Source: Myripristis murdjan (taxonomy: Eukaryota > Chordata > Actinopteri > Holocentriformes > Holocentridae). From it: DNA of 64,000 nt. Location of the stretch: positions 26,874,339-26,938,338 of the forward strand of contig NC_043986.1 in NCBI RefSeq assembly GCF_902150065.1. Reading direction: 5' to 3'. Of the stretch, positions 24,601 through 34,636 are shown piece by piece. The position numbers and the translations under genes are program-made. The notes under the pieces were generated by a model. That model did no database searches, was not told the origin of the DNA, and saw only the letters and a program-made list of their open reading frames with translations. Position 1 is the stretch's first letter. Every line of letters starts with the position of its first letter.

Positions 24601-25712
24601 ATCTGTGTGTCTCTTTCTGCCTGTAGGGTTTTCTTCAGGAGACACTACCCGGTGAACAGCGTCACTTTCAGCAGCATCGACCCCAAGGACAGGAGGTGGG
24701 AACTGCAAGCGAAACGCGAATCTTACCGCCGTGATTGTTTTAGCCGGAACGTGTAGTCGGTAGTGTAACTAACCACGTAAACCAGCCGAAATCATAGCAT
24801 TCATTCATTCATTGCATCCATGATCACTCACAGCATTTGTTACCTCGCATGGAGCTGCGTCTCTTTTCTTGCGAGCACGTTTGTCAGTGTGTGAGGAAAA
24901 AACATAGTAGGCCGTTTTTTGTGATGCGTGCGTGCTTGTGCGCTGTGGCTGAGGCTGCAGCTGCATCTCTACAGTACGTCAGCTTGTTTGGCAGCTCTGC
25001 CCATGCGTGTGTGTGCGTGTGTGTGTGTGTGTCTGAGCCTGGTTTCTGTCTCTCTCTTGGCTTTAGGTGGACTAACTCAGACAACACCACTGTTAAGTAA
25101 GTGCTCTGCCTGTGTGTGTGTGTGTGTGTTGTGAGTGCACAAATCTGTGCTGTAGAATTCATAGGTAGGTGTGTGAGTGTGTAAATATGTGTTTGTGCTT
25201 TTGAGAAATGACAGATTTGCCTGTGGCTGAGAAATCAGTGGTATTAGATTCTGTGCATGGCCTCATGTTGCGTGTGAGCCTTGGCGAAAATCATTCTAGC
25301 AAACATAATGTGATAATAGCGGTCCAATTCCCATTGCTCCATATTATATAATACTAATTCTTTCACTGTAGTTAACCTGCTTTTAATCAGGGAAGTGTTG
25401 AATGGTGCAGAGAGCCCTTGGCGTTTTGTAATTACCTCCTCACTAACATCTTTTCTCTCGGTTTCCCCTTCCCCTCATCCTGTTTTTTTTTTTTTTTTCC
25501 CCACATCCTCATTCACTTTCTCAACCATTCTTAATCCCTGTTGTCCTCCTCCTCCGCCTCGTCCTCTCCTCAGGGTGTTTGGCTTCGTCGCCAAGAAGCC
25601 GGGCAGCCTGGCGGAGAACGTGTGCCACCTGTTTGCCGAGTTGGATCCCGAGCAGCCTGCCTCTGCCATCGTCAACTTCATCAACAAGGTCATGCTGCCG
25701 CAGCGCCGGTAG
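7827..25712 (+). CDS. tns2: tensin-2, focal-adhesion adaptor with PTP-like, C2, SH2 and PTB domains
   Basis: Twenty-five exons join in a single frame of 1,671 codons plus stop, and every junction keeps phase. The first exons are 7827-7865, 8482-8523, 8829-8878 and 9271-9454; the rest are listed in the domain entries. Tensins link integrin and growth-factor receptor tails to actin at focal adhesions, and the SH2 and PTB domains bind receptor tails. Tensin-2, not tensin-1 or -3, is indicated by the N-terminal VTSAC and GSTKSL words, DERFPSDA, the SCSCRAGYR word in the disordered part, and the SH2-PTB end. Human TNS2 is about 1,410 aa; the excess here lies in the disordered exons. The C1 zinc-finger exons expected just before VTSAC were not found in the window. 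Fish often keep two tns2 copies, and I cannot say which this is. Confidence 0.93.
12535..12614 (+). promoter_or_regulatory. (TG)40 tract abutting a tns2 3' splice site
   Basis: An uninterrupted run of about 40 TG units ends 3 bases before exon 12618-12701; only CAG separates them. There is no pyrimidine tract in the usual place. UG repeats at 3' splice sites are known binding sites for TDP-43 and CELF proteins and lower exon inclusion, as in CFTR exon 9. A regulatory effect here is inference. Confidence 0.6.
13470..13530 (+). repeat. (CT)n run forming the polypyrimidine tract of a tns2 exon
   Basis: A CT/TTCC microsatellite leads directly into the acceptor CAG of exon 13531-13643. A second, shorter CT run (about 13,962-13,989) does the same for exon 13992-14052. 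These repeats serve as the pyrimidine tracts. Confidence 0.75.
14405..14717. mobile_element. piggyBac-like MITE with TTAA ends
   Basis: The element begins TTAACCCTTTGATGCAT and ends with the near-perfect inverse, ATGCACCAAAGGGTTAA. The 17-base arms differ at one position. TTAA at both ends is the target duplication of the piggyBac superfamily, and CCCTTTG is typical of its termini. The 313-base element has no coding capacity and lies in the intron between tns2 exons 13992-14052 and 14832-14907. Confidence 0.7.
16565..16640 (+). mobile_element. hAT-like element end (fragment)
   Basis: The word CAGTGTTTCTTAAACTGTG resembles the common hAT-type terminus CAGTGGTTCTCAAACTGTG seen across vertebrates. 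A G/T-rich body follows. I found no matching right end, so this is at best a decayed, single-ended copy in a tns2 intron. Confidence 0.35.
17732..21760 (+). other. tns2: tns2 large disordered exons (Pro/His/Ser/Thr-rich)
   Basis: Exons 17732-19306, 19648-19813 and 20478-21760 encode about 1,010 residues of low-complexity linker between the C2-like region and the SH2 domain. Tensin-2 landmarks survive inside: [27 protein letters not shown], a YHGLRLDR word, [22 protein letters not shown] and HHVTFSP. The first exon also has a His/Pro run (about 18,430-18,590) and a W/R/E-rich repeat (about 18,715-18,932). The third exon starts with several hundred Thr/Pro/Ser/Gln-rich residues and carries a short CAG run (poly-Gln) near 21,583. 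The linker accounts for the protein being longer than human TNS2. Confidence 0.88.
21922..25712 (+). other. tns2: tns2 SH2 and C-terminal PTB domain exons
   Basis: Exons: 21922-22053, 22645-22740, 22955-23032, 23253-23330, 23734-23902, 24627-24695, 25067-25096, 25574-25712. The SH2 domain starts at FWYKP at the end of the preceding exon and continues with FLIRDS, whose arginine (about residue 1,424 from VTSAC) is the phosphotyrosine-binding residue. It runs on through the HFLIETG and YFGSLSALV words. The PTB domain follows from about [12 protein letters not shown] through [44 protein letters not shown] and [12 protein letters not shown] to the stop. Exon 25067-25096 is only 30 bases. Both domains look intact. 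Confidence 0.93.
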
Positions 25713-27616
25713 AGGGGGGAGGAAGAGAAGCGAGACATCAGAGCAGACAAGCAGTGGCATCAAGCATGTAGCTGACAGAAGGCATTTACTGTTCACCAGT
25801 GGCCAAATATTGCCATTGTGTTCCGAGTTGGGATGATAGCGCTAAGGCCGTCTACGCCCTGTGTTCATGATCCTTTTGTAATGGAAACACATTCAATTTT
25901 GTCTATTTACCTCTTCATCTGCTCCATACACGTCACCTTTCCCTCGATCAGGACTGATTGGATCCATTCATTATTTTTTACTGCCCAAACAGAGTAAACT
26001 TGATTCAATATATACATCAGATAAAAGACAGGATGATGCGTGTAGTGTTACAACTCTTCCAAAGACGAGGAGGCTTCACCGACCTTTATCTTTCATTAAG
26101 GTTTATCCACCTAATTGTTCTCCAGAAAAAAAAATACCGTAAAGGACCTTTTCCAAGCCATCATCGTGAGTGAAGCTCTGTTGACCTGCCTGTTTAAATG
26201 ATTACAATGAAATATGCCTTATATCACCTTTGTCCTTGAAAGAGCGCTGCAAGGAGAAGCAGCATCCAGCTCTCCTCTGCACTGTAAAAAAAAGCCCATA
26301 AGGTTCAACATTTTAGACGCATCTGTCTTTATAAAATAGGTGTTTATATTTGTATTGCTGCAAAACCTTGTTTTCCTCACTGCAAAAACAACGACCAAAG
26401 CCCTGATGATGTAATTTAGTTTAGACGTTCAGGTATGCAGAAGCATGTACAGCGAAGTGATGACTATAACTGATCTTTAACCTCTTACTGCAACTTTGCC
26501 TTCCAACTTGCCACAGCAACCTTACCAGTGTAACACATTTCCGCTAATCACTGACGACAATCGTGTTTTTCACTCAGAGACCAAAACGCACCGGCGGGGC
26601 GAGAGACATAACCATTTAATGAAAGTAAACATGAATGTAAGGTTTTTTTAACTCGAATGATGAGTGTGTGAGGGAGTGGTGTGCGTGTGTGTGTGTGTGG
26701 GTGGGTGTGTTTAGGGGTTGGTGTGCGGAGGGCGTTAACGCAAACAGGCAGGCCGACCGGAGTTCTTGATAACAGGGTTTTGTTAGGTCAACTTGCAAGT
26801 TTCAATGTGATGTACCTTAAGTGGGGGGAAAAAGATGGATGGGGAAGGATGTACAGTGTTGTTCCACTCTGCTGCCACAAAACGAATGGTGTACATTAAT
26901 TCATTAATCATTCCAGTAAACCTAATTGCTCCTGTCTATTCACTCTACACAATGAGGTAAATTCTACAATACACTATACTGTGTGATAAAGAATAATGAA
27001 ATTTACTCAAACACCTTGAGCAAAAATTATTTAACGCCACAGCAGTGTAAAAAATGCCACTGACTTATATCAGTGTGAGTACAAGTGAGTGCAAGTGTAC
27101 AAAGTTAAGGAAGATCAACACACACAGCCGAGACGGTGGCGTAAGGACAACGTATTTAACCAAAGACAAAGCACTCCTGTATTAATAAGCTTTTTAGCCC
27201 GCTATATTTTTGTATTTTTTGCTTCATGTATTTTACTATGCATTCATTTAGTGTGATACTTTGTTCCGTAAGACCTAGATAAACACTACTTGTATTACAG
27301 CGATAATATATATTGTGGTCTGTCTCTTGTTGATCTCTATATTATGTAGTAATATATTTTCTCACATGCAGCTATAGGACAGTGTAAGAAACAAGAGAAA
27401 GGAAACATTTGTTTGTCTGAAAAAGGAAATTATGCTATTTTGTATGCACAAATGAAGAATATAATTAAACTGAAACAATGTGGTACCAGAAGTGTTTGTG
27501 GATTAATGCTCATTTTGGGTGAACAAAAGACAACTGAAGGGTGTTTATATTAATTTTATTAGTCAATATTCCCTTTATTTACATTACTTCTTGTAACAAT
27601 CAAGCATGAAAATAAA
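25713..27616 (+). other. tns2: probable tns2 3' UTR
   Basis: No coding exon follows the tns2 stop. AT-rich sequence continues to poly(A) signals on the plus strand: ATTAAA at 27,464-27,469 and AATAAA at 27,611-27,616. A further AATAAA lies at 27,751. A (GT)n patch lies near 26,682-26,710. The end point is inferred from the signals only. Confidence 0.5.
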
Positions 27617-29550
27617 CATTTGTTCAAAATTTGTTTTTGATAAAAACCATCTTCATTCATACACTGTAAATTTACAAACCACTATCCCTTTAAAAAAAAA
27701 AAAAAAAAAAAAATCACAATGAATCTCAACTCTGTTTCCGTTTCTTGTGAAATAAAACCACACAGTTCAAAGCCAGCTATTGTACAGTATGCCAAGCAGA
27801 TGACCAAAGTCACTTGAGAGTATTTAGTTCTGCTTTAGTCTCAGCTCCACCGTCCACTGAGCTGTGAGATCATTTACTTGTCGGTCTGAAACTATCTGCA
27901 GGAAACTTTACACATCGAAAAGAGAGGAGTTGGCTGAAACACAACCGTAGGAAAAGGCAAAGGAAGTAACAGCGTAATCCTTTAGTGACAGCTGGAAGTA
28001 TAACTCAACCACGCACACAAACACACGTTTAAGCCAAGTTTTTGTGCCACTTTGGATTTCAGCCGTAACGTTTTAAATACTGTTTGCAGGAAATGTTGCA
28101 CAAGTGTTATGTTAGCACCAGTACGAGTACGAGGTAAGTTAGTGCCAACGTTTTCGGGGCCCAAACCGACCCTACCAGTAGCTTCATCATGACTATGTGA
28201 GTTAGGTTAAAGGGCTTCTCCTTATCAAACCCGAGGTATGTTTGTAATGAAGGGTGGAGATTCTCTAAAAATACCCAGATAAGGCCTAGGGGTCAGTGAT
28301 TGGATCATGTAAACAGATCAATTTCATTCAAGTCTTAAAGAAAATTTGTTCTCACATCAGTCTTTCAGTTGTGAGATGCATAACTTTGAATCTAGACTGA
28401 ATTTAAAATGGGGACTCACTAATGAGTGTGACATAAGGTGCTGAAAAATTGACTTTGAATATACTCCCTTATTTAAAAACATCCACAAAATGCTAAATTC
28501 TAAATGCCATTTTCAACTTCAAAAGTAGATAAATAACACAGCAAAAGCAATAACATATGCATCAATTCTAAAGGTGTGCGAGTCCAATCAGCAAATTCTC
28601 TTTGCCCTCGTCATATGGACTCCCAAAACATAAACAGCAGGCCACTTCTTTCTCCCTTTTTGACAGAATGAAATGTCAGGAGCCTCAGTCTGCACAGTGT
28701 TACAGTGCCAAGTTTCTCAGTCATTCAAGCAATGCCAAAGAATGCTCTCCTAATGTTACAGCTAAGGGCAAAAACAGCAGCACACACAGACAGAGCTCTG
28801 TAGCAACAATTAAAAGCTTTGGCACAAATGCCTTTCTTGGCACCGTATTGTCAGGGTGGAAATGCCAGCCATTACCCCTAAAGAAAAGAGCTTTCTCCTA
28901 CATTAATCTTGTTTCCACAGAAGGATGAGGAATGCTGGTCAGGGATTTTTTCCTTATATACACCACTAGTTTTTTTTTCTGGAGGAACAACTGTTTTCAG
29001 CCACAGAAATGACTTGTCACCTTATTTAGGGTTTGAAATACACAAACACTCCTTTTGAAACCGTGCTGTAGACATGCTGAATCGGGATAAGGAATGATAA
29101 ATCACTCAAGGTGCTGATATTAAAAAGTGACTTTTGATTTTTACAGTGCTAAGCTACCTACGGCCTATATGTCAACAACTACTGAAAAAATGACAGGTGT
29201 TTGTATAAAGCAATACTGACCTTTAGGGGATGGATCATGGGGCAAAGTTTCACTTGGTTTTGCCCAACAACATGCCTCAGCCACCATGGACGAGCCCAGC
29301 TGGCTGAGGCACAGATACAGCCCACATGGAGTTAATGCACAACAGCGGCTGATGACTTTTCCAGTGTTCACTAAGCTGCCCTGGCCCTGCTTTAGGATTC
29401 TAAATGTCTAATGTGAGCAAGTAGAGAAAGCACCATATAGCGAGTTGCTGGTGTCTGCACTGACAAAAGCCAAACGCACCCTGGGACTGATGTATGGTGA
29501 AAGACCTGCACTGTCTCCCACCTCCTGCAGAGACGGGACACGTCCCGTCC
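27574..29550 (-). other. tmem106c: probable tmem106c 3' UTR
   Basis: Going down the minus strand from the tmem106c stop, the first canonical AATAAA that I found is at 27,574-27,579, with another at 27,555-27,560. That gives a 3' UTR of about 2 kb. It reaches to within about 30 bases of the plus-strand AATAAA of tns2, so the two transcripts probably meet or slightly overlap. Confidence 0.45.
27692..27714. repeat. poly(A) run between convergent genes
   Basis: A run of about 23 A (T on the other strand) lies just past the facing poly(A) signals. It may be a retroposed tail or simple expansion; no element body is visible. Confidence 0.6.
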
Positions 29551-32500
29551 TCACAGTGGAGGGGGAGTGAGGGTAGAGGCTGGTGGATAGCTGGGGGGAT
29601 GGTGCCAGTGCCGCCTGCCCAGCTGGTGGTACGTGGAGTTAGTGCCACAGTCTATGTAGCGGTAGGCTTCTAGACTGTTCTGGGCCGTTCGCACCATGTA
29701 AGAGGTTTTCACAGAGGTCCTGTGAGCAGACAACACAACACAGAAACAACGACCAAGGCTTAGCTACAGGCCTGCAGAGGAGAATGAAGCAAGATTAGGC
29801 TGAAAGCATCTGATCAGCCACACGATGCCAACAAAATACAGCCCTGATCCAAGTGTTTTCCTGCAAAAATCAGATAACTCAAACCGGTGCTCTTTATAAG
29901 CACAGATGCAGTCTAGTGGCATCGATCCTAAAAAACACATAAGATACTCTACCTTCTCAAAAGACATTAATACTGATAAAATACAATTGTGCCAAAATGA
30001 TACCTCAGATAAAGAAATCATCTTCATATTGAAGTGAAGTACTTCTAAAGAGAGATGAAGCTAATAACACTACTGGATCTGTTTATGTTTACAGATTAAA
30101 TGCATGAATGAATGATACACATCTATGTATTAATCATGTAAACAAGCTTAAACATCTGATTGTAAAATACGACAATATCATTAGAAAACTGAGGTAAATA
30201 GGTTTCACTGCTATTGATTTTTCAAAGATTTCCTCTTAGGCCAGCACCCTCTGTTGATGTTCACTCACTGACTCTTTCACATTATTTCATGACAATCCAC
30301 CAGGAAAATTTGGACATGTCCTAATATCAGTAAACCCTGATAGGCTAAATCATGAATATTGTTTTATATGTGCACGGCAACTAAATAATGAAAATCATCA
30401 ATGTCAGTTCCAAAAACAACAAATATCATTGACAGTCATATAAAAGCAATAATACCACAGAGGTAGTGGTTTATGGCACAATTTGGTGTTGCCTAACAAC
30501 ACCCATGACAAAATTATACATACACTACGTCTTGACTGCAGGCTGATAAGAGAAGGTAATGGTGGCGCAAGTCAAACAATAACAAAAAGCAACAACAGAT
30601 GGCAGGAGAGGAATATGAAGTCACATGAGCTGGTAGAACGAAGCAGCTTCAAGATAAAAAGATACTTACTGCATGAATACGACAATGTTGTGGACTTTGA
30701 TGCTGGGCATGGTGCAGAAGGCACTGCAAATACACAAAGCACAGAGTTAAGAATGTACCACAGGGTTTTGCTTAGTCTTGCAAACAAATTCTTGGACACA
30801 TTAAAATTGGAAATGCCAAGTTTCTACAGAACAGTGATACAACTTTTGGACAAAATAATGCTGCTTTAAGTGCAGCCAGAAAAAAGAGAAGAAAATAACA
30901 CTTACTAAACATAAGATGCGCTGCTACCAATCTCCACACTGACAGTAAAGTTCACCTGTAGAACACCAAATCATGTTACACAACATCATCTCTCTAAGTG
31001 GTTATCTACACCTCACACAGTATTTAGTTATCTACACCTCACACAGTATTTACTTAAAGGCCATTACAAAAGGCGTATTCTATCAGCAGTGAGATGAGGG
31101 AATGAGGCAATGTCAACAAGAGCTTACCTATAAATGACCCCGTGATATGCCTCATGACACTTGACTGAGCTTGGGTTGCATGACATACCCAGCTGAGCTA
31201 CACAAAAGAGCAATATCTTTCCATCTGGCACTGCAGAGTAGTCAAACAAACTCTAAAATTTTCAGATCACTCTCTGAAAGTGTGCTACACATTATTACAG
31301 TACTTTCGGTTGCGAAAGTATTTAGTCTTCAACAGCAAAGGTGTGTCGGTATTCATGCAGAGGAGCTGCCAGCTTAAACCCACAACAAAACATCATACAG
31401 AGACCGCATCCTGTAACAAGTTCACCTCTGCTGTTATGACAATGATGCTTTCGACTGTAGATTGAACCCACTAGCCTCTTTGAGGTAACCCCTTAAGCAT
31501 TAAACTCTGTGTTAGTGTATAAGCGCTACAACGTCTCTGTACCTGTCTCTGGCTGAGAGGCTGGATGGTGATGACGTTGTCCAACTGCTGTGTCCCTATC
31601 ACCGTCTTCATGTACAGGACCTGGCAGCTCACACTTTGCACCAGCACCGTGAAGAAGTTGGGGTTGCTGAAGTTCAATGTGCTCTGAGGGAGAGACATTT
31701 ATTTAGTCTCAAAAGGTACATGGCAAAATAAAAAAGACACTGAAAATTAAAGCTGCACTGGTCAGGAGTTAAGAGTGAAAGTTTAAACAGTCTCCTAAAC
31801 AGCTGCTCGCGGTGCCTCTGTCTTACCGTCATGTTCATTAGGACCCTCGTATTGGAAGGGTCGAACCGCACAATCACCGAGCGTATCCCATCATCCATCA
31901 CAACCACCGAGCGGGGGAAGAGGAAGAAGGCCACGAGTGAAGAGGCCAGGAGGCACAAAACAGCTGACATGACCACATACAGTTTCCTAGGACGACAATA
32001 ACACAGGTTATCTTTAGTAGTTTGTTATGGATCACACAAAGAGCACAGGTCTGCACACACTTGGATTAGTAATACGTAAGTTTCAAGTCATCAATGGTAC
32101 GTAACAGCGCTTACATTGATACTGCATTTGCTTAATTATTGCAAAAAATTCTACACAGTCATGTAGAGTGCGGGAGTGACAGTATACCAGTTCAAACAGG
32201 TAAACCATTTGATCCATGAATGCATGTATAAAATGACCAGTGTCTTTGGAAAACAACACTAAACAAAAGCCATGTACAACATAAATCAAATCTTTCCAGC
32301 TCCTGAGCGCCTCACACACATGAACTGGTAGCAGGGATCAGTCCTTACGTTCTCTGGGGCTGCAGCCTCTGGTCACTGTATGGGATCAGTGCCACCAGCT
32401 CGTTCACTTGTTCTGTCAGGAGGAGGACAGAACAGGTGAGTAGGTGAATGATGACGAACATGTCCATCATCTGTATCTGGGTAGATTTTTATTTTCTTGG

Positions 32501-33131
32501 ATGCATGAAAAAAACCTAGATAGTGATGCTACATCTGTACTTTGAAGACAAAAAACAAAAAATACAGTGAGTGTAACAGATGTTCTTGGAAGGGAAGCTC
32601 TCCCGGTCTACCTCAGAGCACCTGCAAGTGTCATGAAGTTACAATAAGAGACTTTTCGAGACCTTTTTGACTTCAGTTAGGTCAGACTTTACCACTGTGA
32701 TGAACATGTGTGTTTTCTTATACTCAAGACCTCTGATCTGATTTTGGATTACATTATATGACTTTGTTGATTAAACACTGTTTCCCAGACCAGCATTTCC
32801 AAGGTAAAAGCCACTGGCTAATGGCTCCATCTGTGTCTAGGTAGTTGTACTCAGCCTTAGCTATCGTAAACACTTGAGCTGATTGATCAGCAACTTGTAT
32901 CTACCATTATAATTCACCTGAAGGTATGCGGCCGGTGCCTTGACATGTCGGGCAGGTAATGCTGTCCCTGCCAGTGAACTCCACGTAGGGGAACTGGGCT
33001 ATGTCCTCCTGTCTGTCGCGTCCATCCAAAGAGTCATCATCGGAGCCTCTGTCCCCGACTTGTCGCCCGGAGCCCTGGCTCTCCGGGATGAGCTGCAGGC
33101 TGCTGGCGCTCCGAGACCAAAGATTTCCCAT
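29551..33131 (-). CDS. tmem106c: TMEM106 family lysosomal membrane protein, closest to TMEM106C
   Basis: Coding exons, 5' to 3': 32918-33131, 32349-32412, 31827-31986, 31543-31683, 30906-30955, 30670-30723, 29551-29719. They join in phase to 283 aa. The cytosolic part has the family signature [20 protein letters not shown] and a zinc-finger-like CPTC motif. One membrane segment lies at about residues 96-117 ([20 protein letters not shown]), giving a type II topology with a lumenal domain carrying several N-glycosylation sites. TMEM106C is favoured over A or B by the words [41 protein letters not shown] and [15 protein letters not shown]106B regulates lysosome size and acidification; the role of C is less clear. 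The start is the first ATG after an in-frame upstream acceptor. The last 25 or so residues are an unusual His/Pro-rich tail. Confidence 0.88.
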
Positions 33132-33750
33132 GACAGATCACCTTTTACACGGATGATCGAGGCAGCTTTCCCCGCCGACAACTATCAGTCTGCAGGCAAG
33201 TTCTTCTCCACCTGGGAAATGTTGACAGAGTTAGCGATAAGGTAGCTTCGTAGTTGAGTCAGCCGGGCGGGTCATGCTGCCAAAATATGCAACACTAGCT
33301 TTTGTGTAGAGAGCAAACTGACTCAGAAGCGGCATGTCAGCTCAAATTGGCAGAGAAGGGCCGTGTGTCTATCAATAAAATGTGAGAGTCACTGAAGCGC
33401 TAATCTCACTTAAATAAATCAGCTGACAGACAGACAGGCAGATGTAGTTAACGATTACACGCTGCTGCTGTTTTTTAAGGCGCGTCAGATCTGACTAGCC
33501 AGCTAACGTAGCGGTTTAGCTGTACAGCTAGCTTACGTTGAACCAACGGCTACCTGTTTGCAACGATGCTAACAGACTATGGAGTTTACTACCGGACTAA
33601 CTCAAGGTTTTACTCACCTTTTACACCAGACAGGCCAATGTCCCCGCCGCAAATTCGTGTTTAGCCATGTAAAAGCATAGTTGTGGCAGCATCTCTCGCT
33701 GCTCTCTGTCAAGTCAAAATTTACGTTTGTGTTGCGTGCGGCCTTCAGGT
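33132..33750 (-). other. tmem106c: tmem106c 5' region with non-coding first exon
   Basis: A splice acceptor (CTGCAG) sits about 58 bases upstream of the start codon, ending the exon near 33,189. A good donor (AAAG|GTGAGT) at 33,617 marks a likely non-coding first exon from about 33,618 upward. The surrounding sequence is richer in CpG than the introns, as expected for a housekeeping-type promoter. No TATA box is obvious. Confidence 0.5.
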
Positions 33751-34300
33751 GCTCCGTGTAAATTCCCTAAATGAGTTTCCAGAGTTGTTAAACCGACTTA
33801 CAGGCGCATTCAAGTGTTAAACTCGAATGTTCTACGTATTTTCAAGTCTACTTTGTGTGTGCTCCCATCGTGCATCATCAGTTATAAGTGTAATTATGAC
33901 TTCAGTAGTCCTTTTTGGTGTTTTTAACTAAAAAAAACAGGACAAACCAGGCCTTGGCAATGCAGCAGTAATAACCAGTGGTAATGAGAGCAGCTGTGGG
34001 CATGATGTCTGCTGCTTTGGTAGCTTGTATATAACTTTAGTCCCTCTGAGCTATCGTGTGTGAAAACGCTGTCTGTTACGACGCTGTCTCACAAGACAGC
34101 AGGCAGCTGCGTTGCATTTGGGACGCAGTCCACAGGCCTGGTCAGTAAATGACACAGCTACACTGAAGGCAGCGTTGTTGCACCTGCATCTTCCTTGGTT
34201 GACAAAAAACGAGCGAGACATCATTTGGCCTGCTCACTGCTGCCACCTAGTGACATGAATTCATCTGACACGACAATTAACAGAGAACAAATAAGACTCA
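33751..34300. other. intergenic, nothing recognised
   Basis: Between the tmem106c promoter and the 3' end of the PTB-domain gene I see no exon, RNA gene or clear repeat. Confidence 0.5.
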
Positions 34301-34451
34301 TTAGAAATTGGCAAATATCAAAACATTTGGAAGTTTATTGAGGCTTAGTTTATTTCCATAATGGTAAGCTTCCACTTTCATCCTCCTTCCATACATGTCC
34401 ACCCCTCTTTGTTCCACCATGCTGCTTGTAGGTTTTTTTGAAGACAATGAA

Positions 34452-34565
34452 ATGAAAACCATGAGATGGATGGAATGAATCTGGAATGACATGAAAACCA
34501 TGAGATGGATGGAGTAAATCTGGAATGACATGAAAACCATGAGATGGATGGAGTGAATCTGGAAT
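34452..34565. repeat. 39-bp tandem repeat, three copies
   Basis: Three nearly identical 39-base units, each beginning ATGAAAACCATGAGATGGAT, lie head to tail. They fall just downstream of the PTB-gene stop on its strand, so they are probably in its 3' UTR. The AATAAA signals at 34,349-34,354 and 34,334-34,339 lie beyond them. Open frames across the repeat on the minus strand are by-products. Confidence 0.85.
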
Positions 34566-34636
34566 ATTTTAAACGATTACATGAGTCTAAATATGCATAT
34601 GTGTACAAGTGCAGCAACTTATATTGTTACCATTTC

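Noticed and set aside
30483-30869. 128-aa plus-strand frame overlapping tmem106c
   Set aside because: It runs antisense through a confirmed tmem106c exon, and has no recognisable motif.
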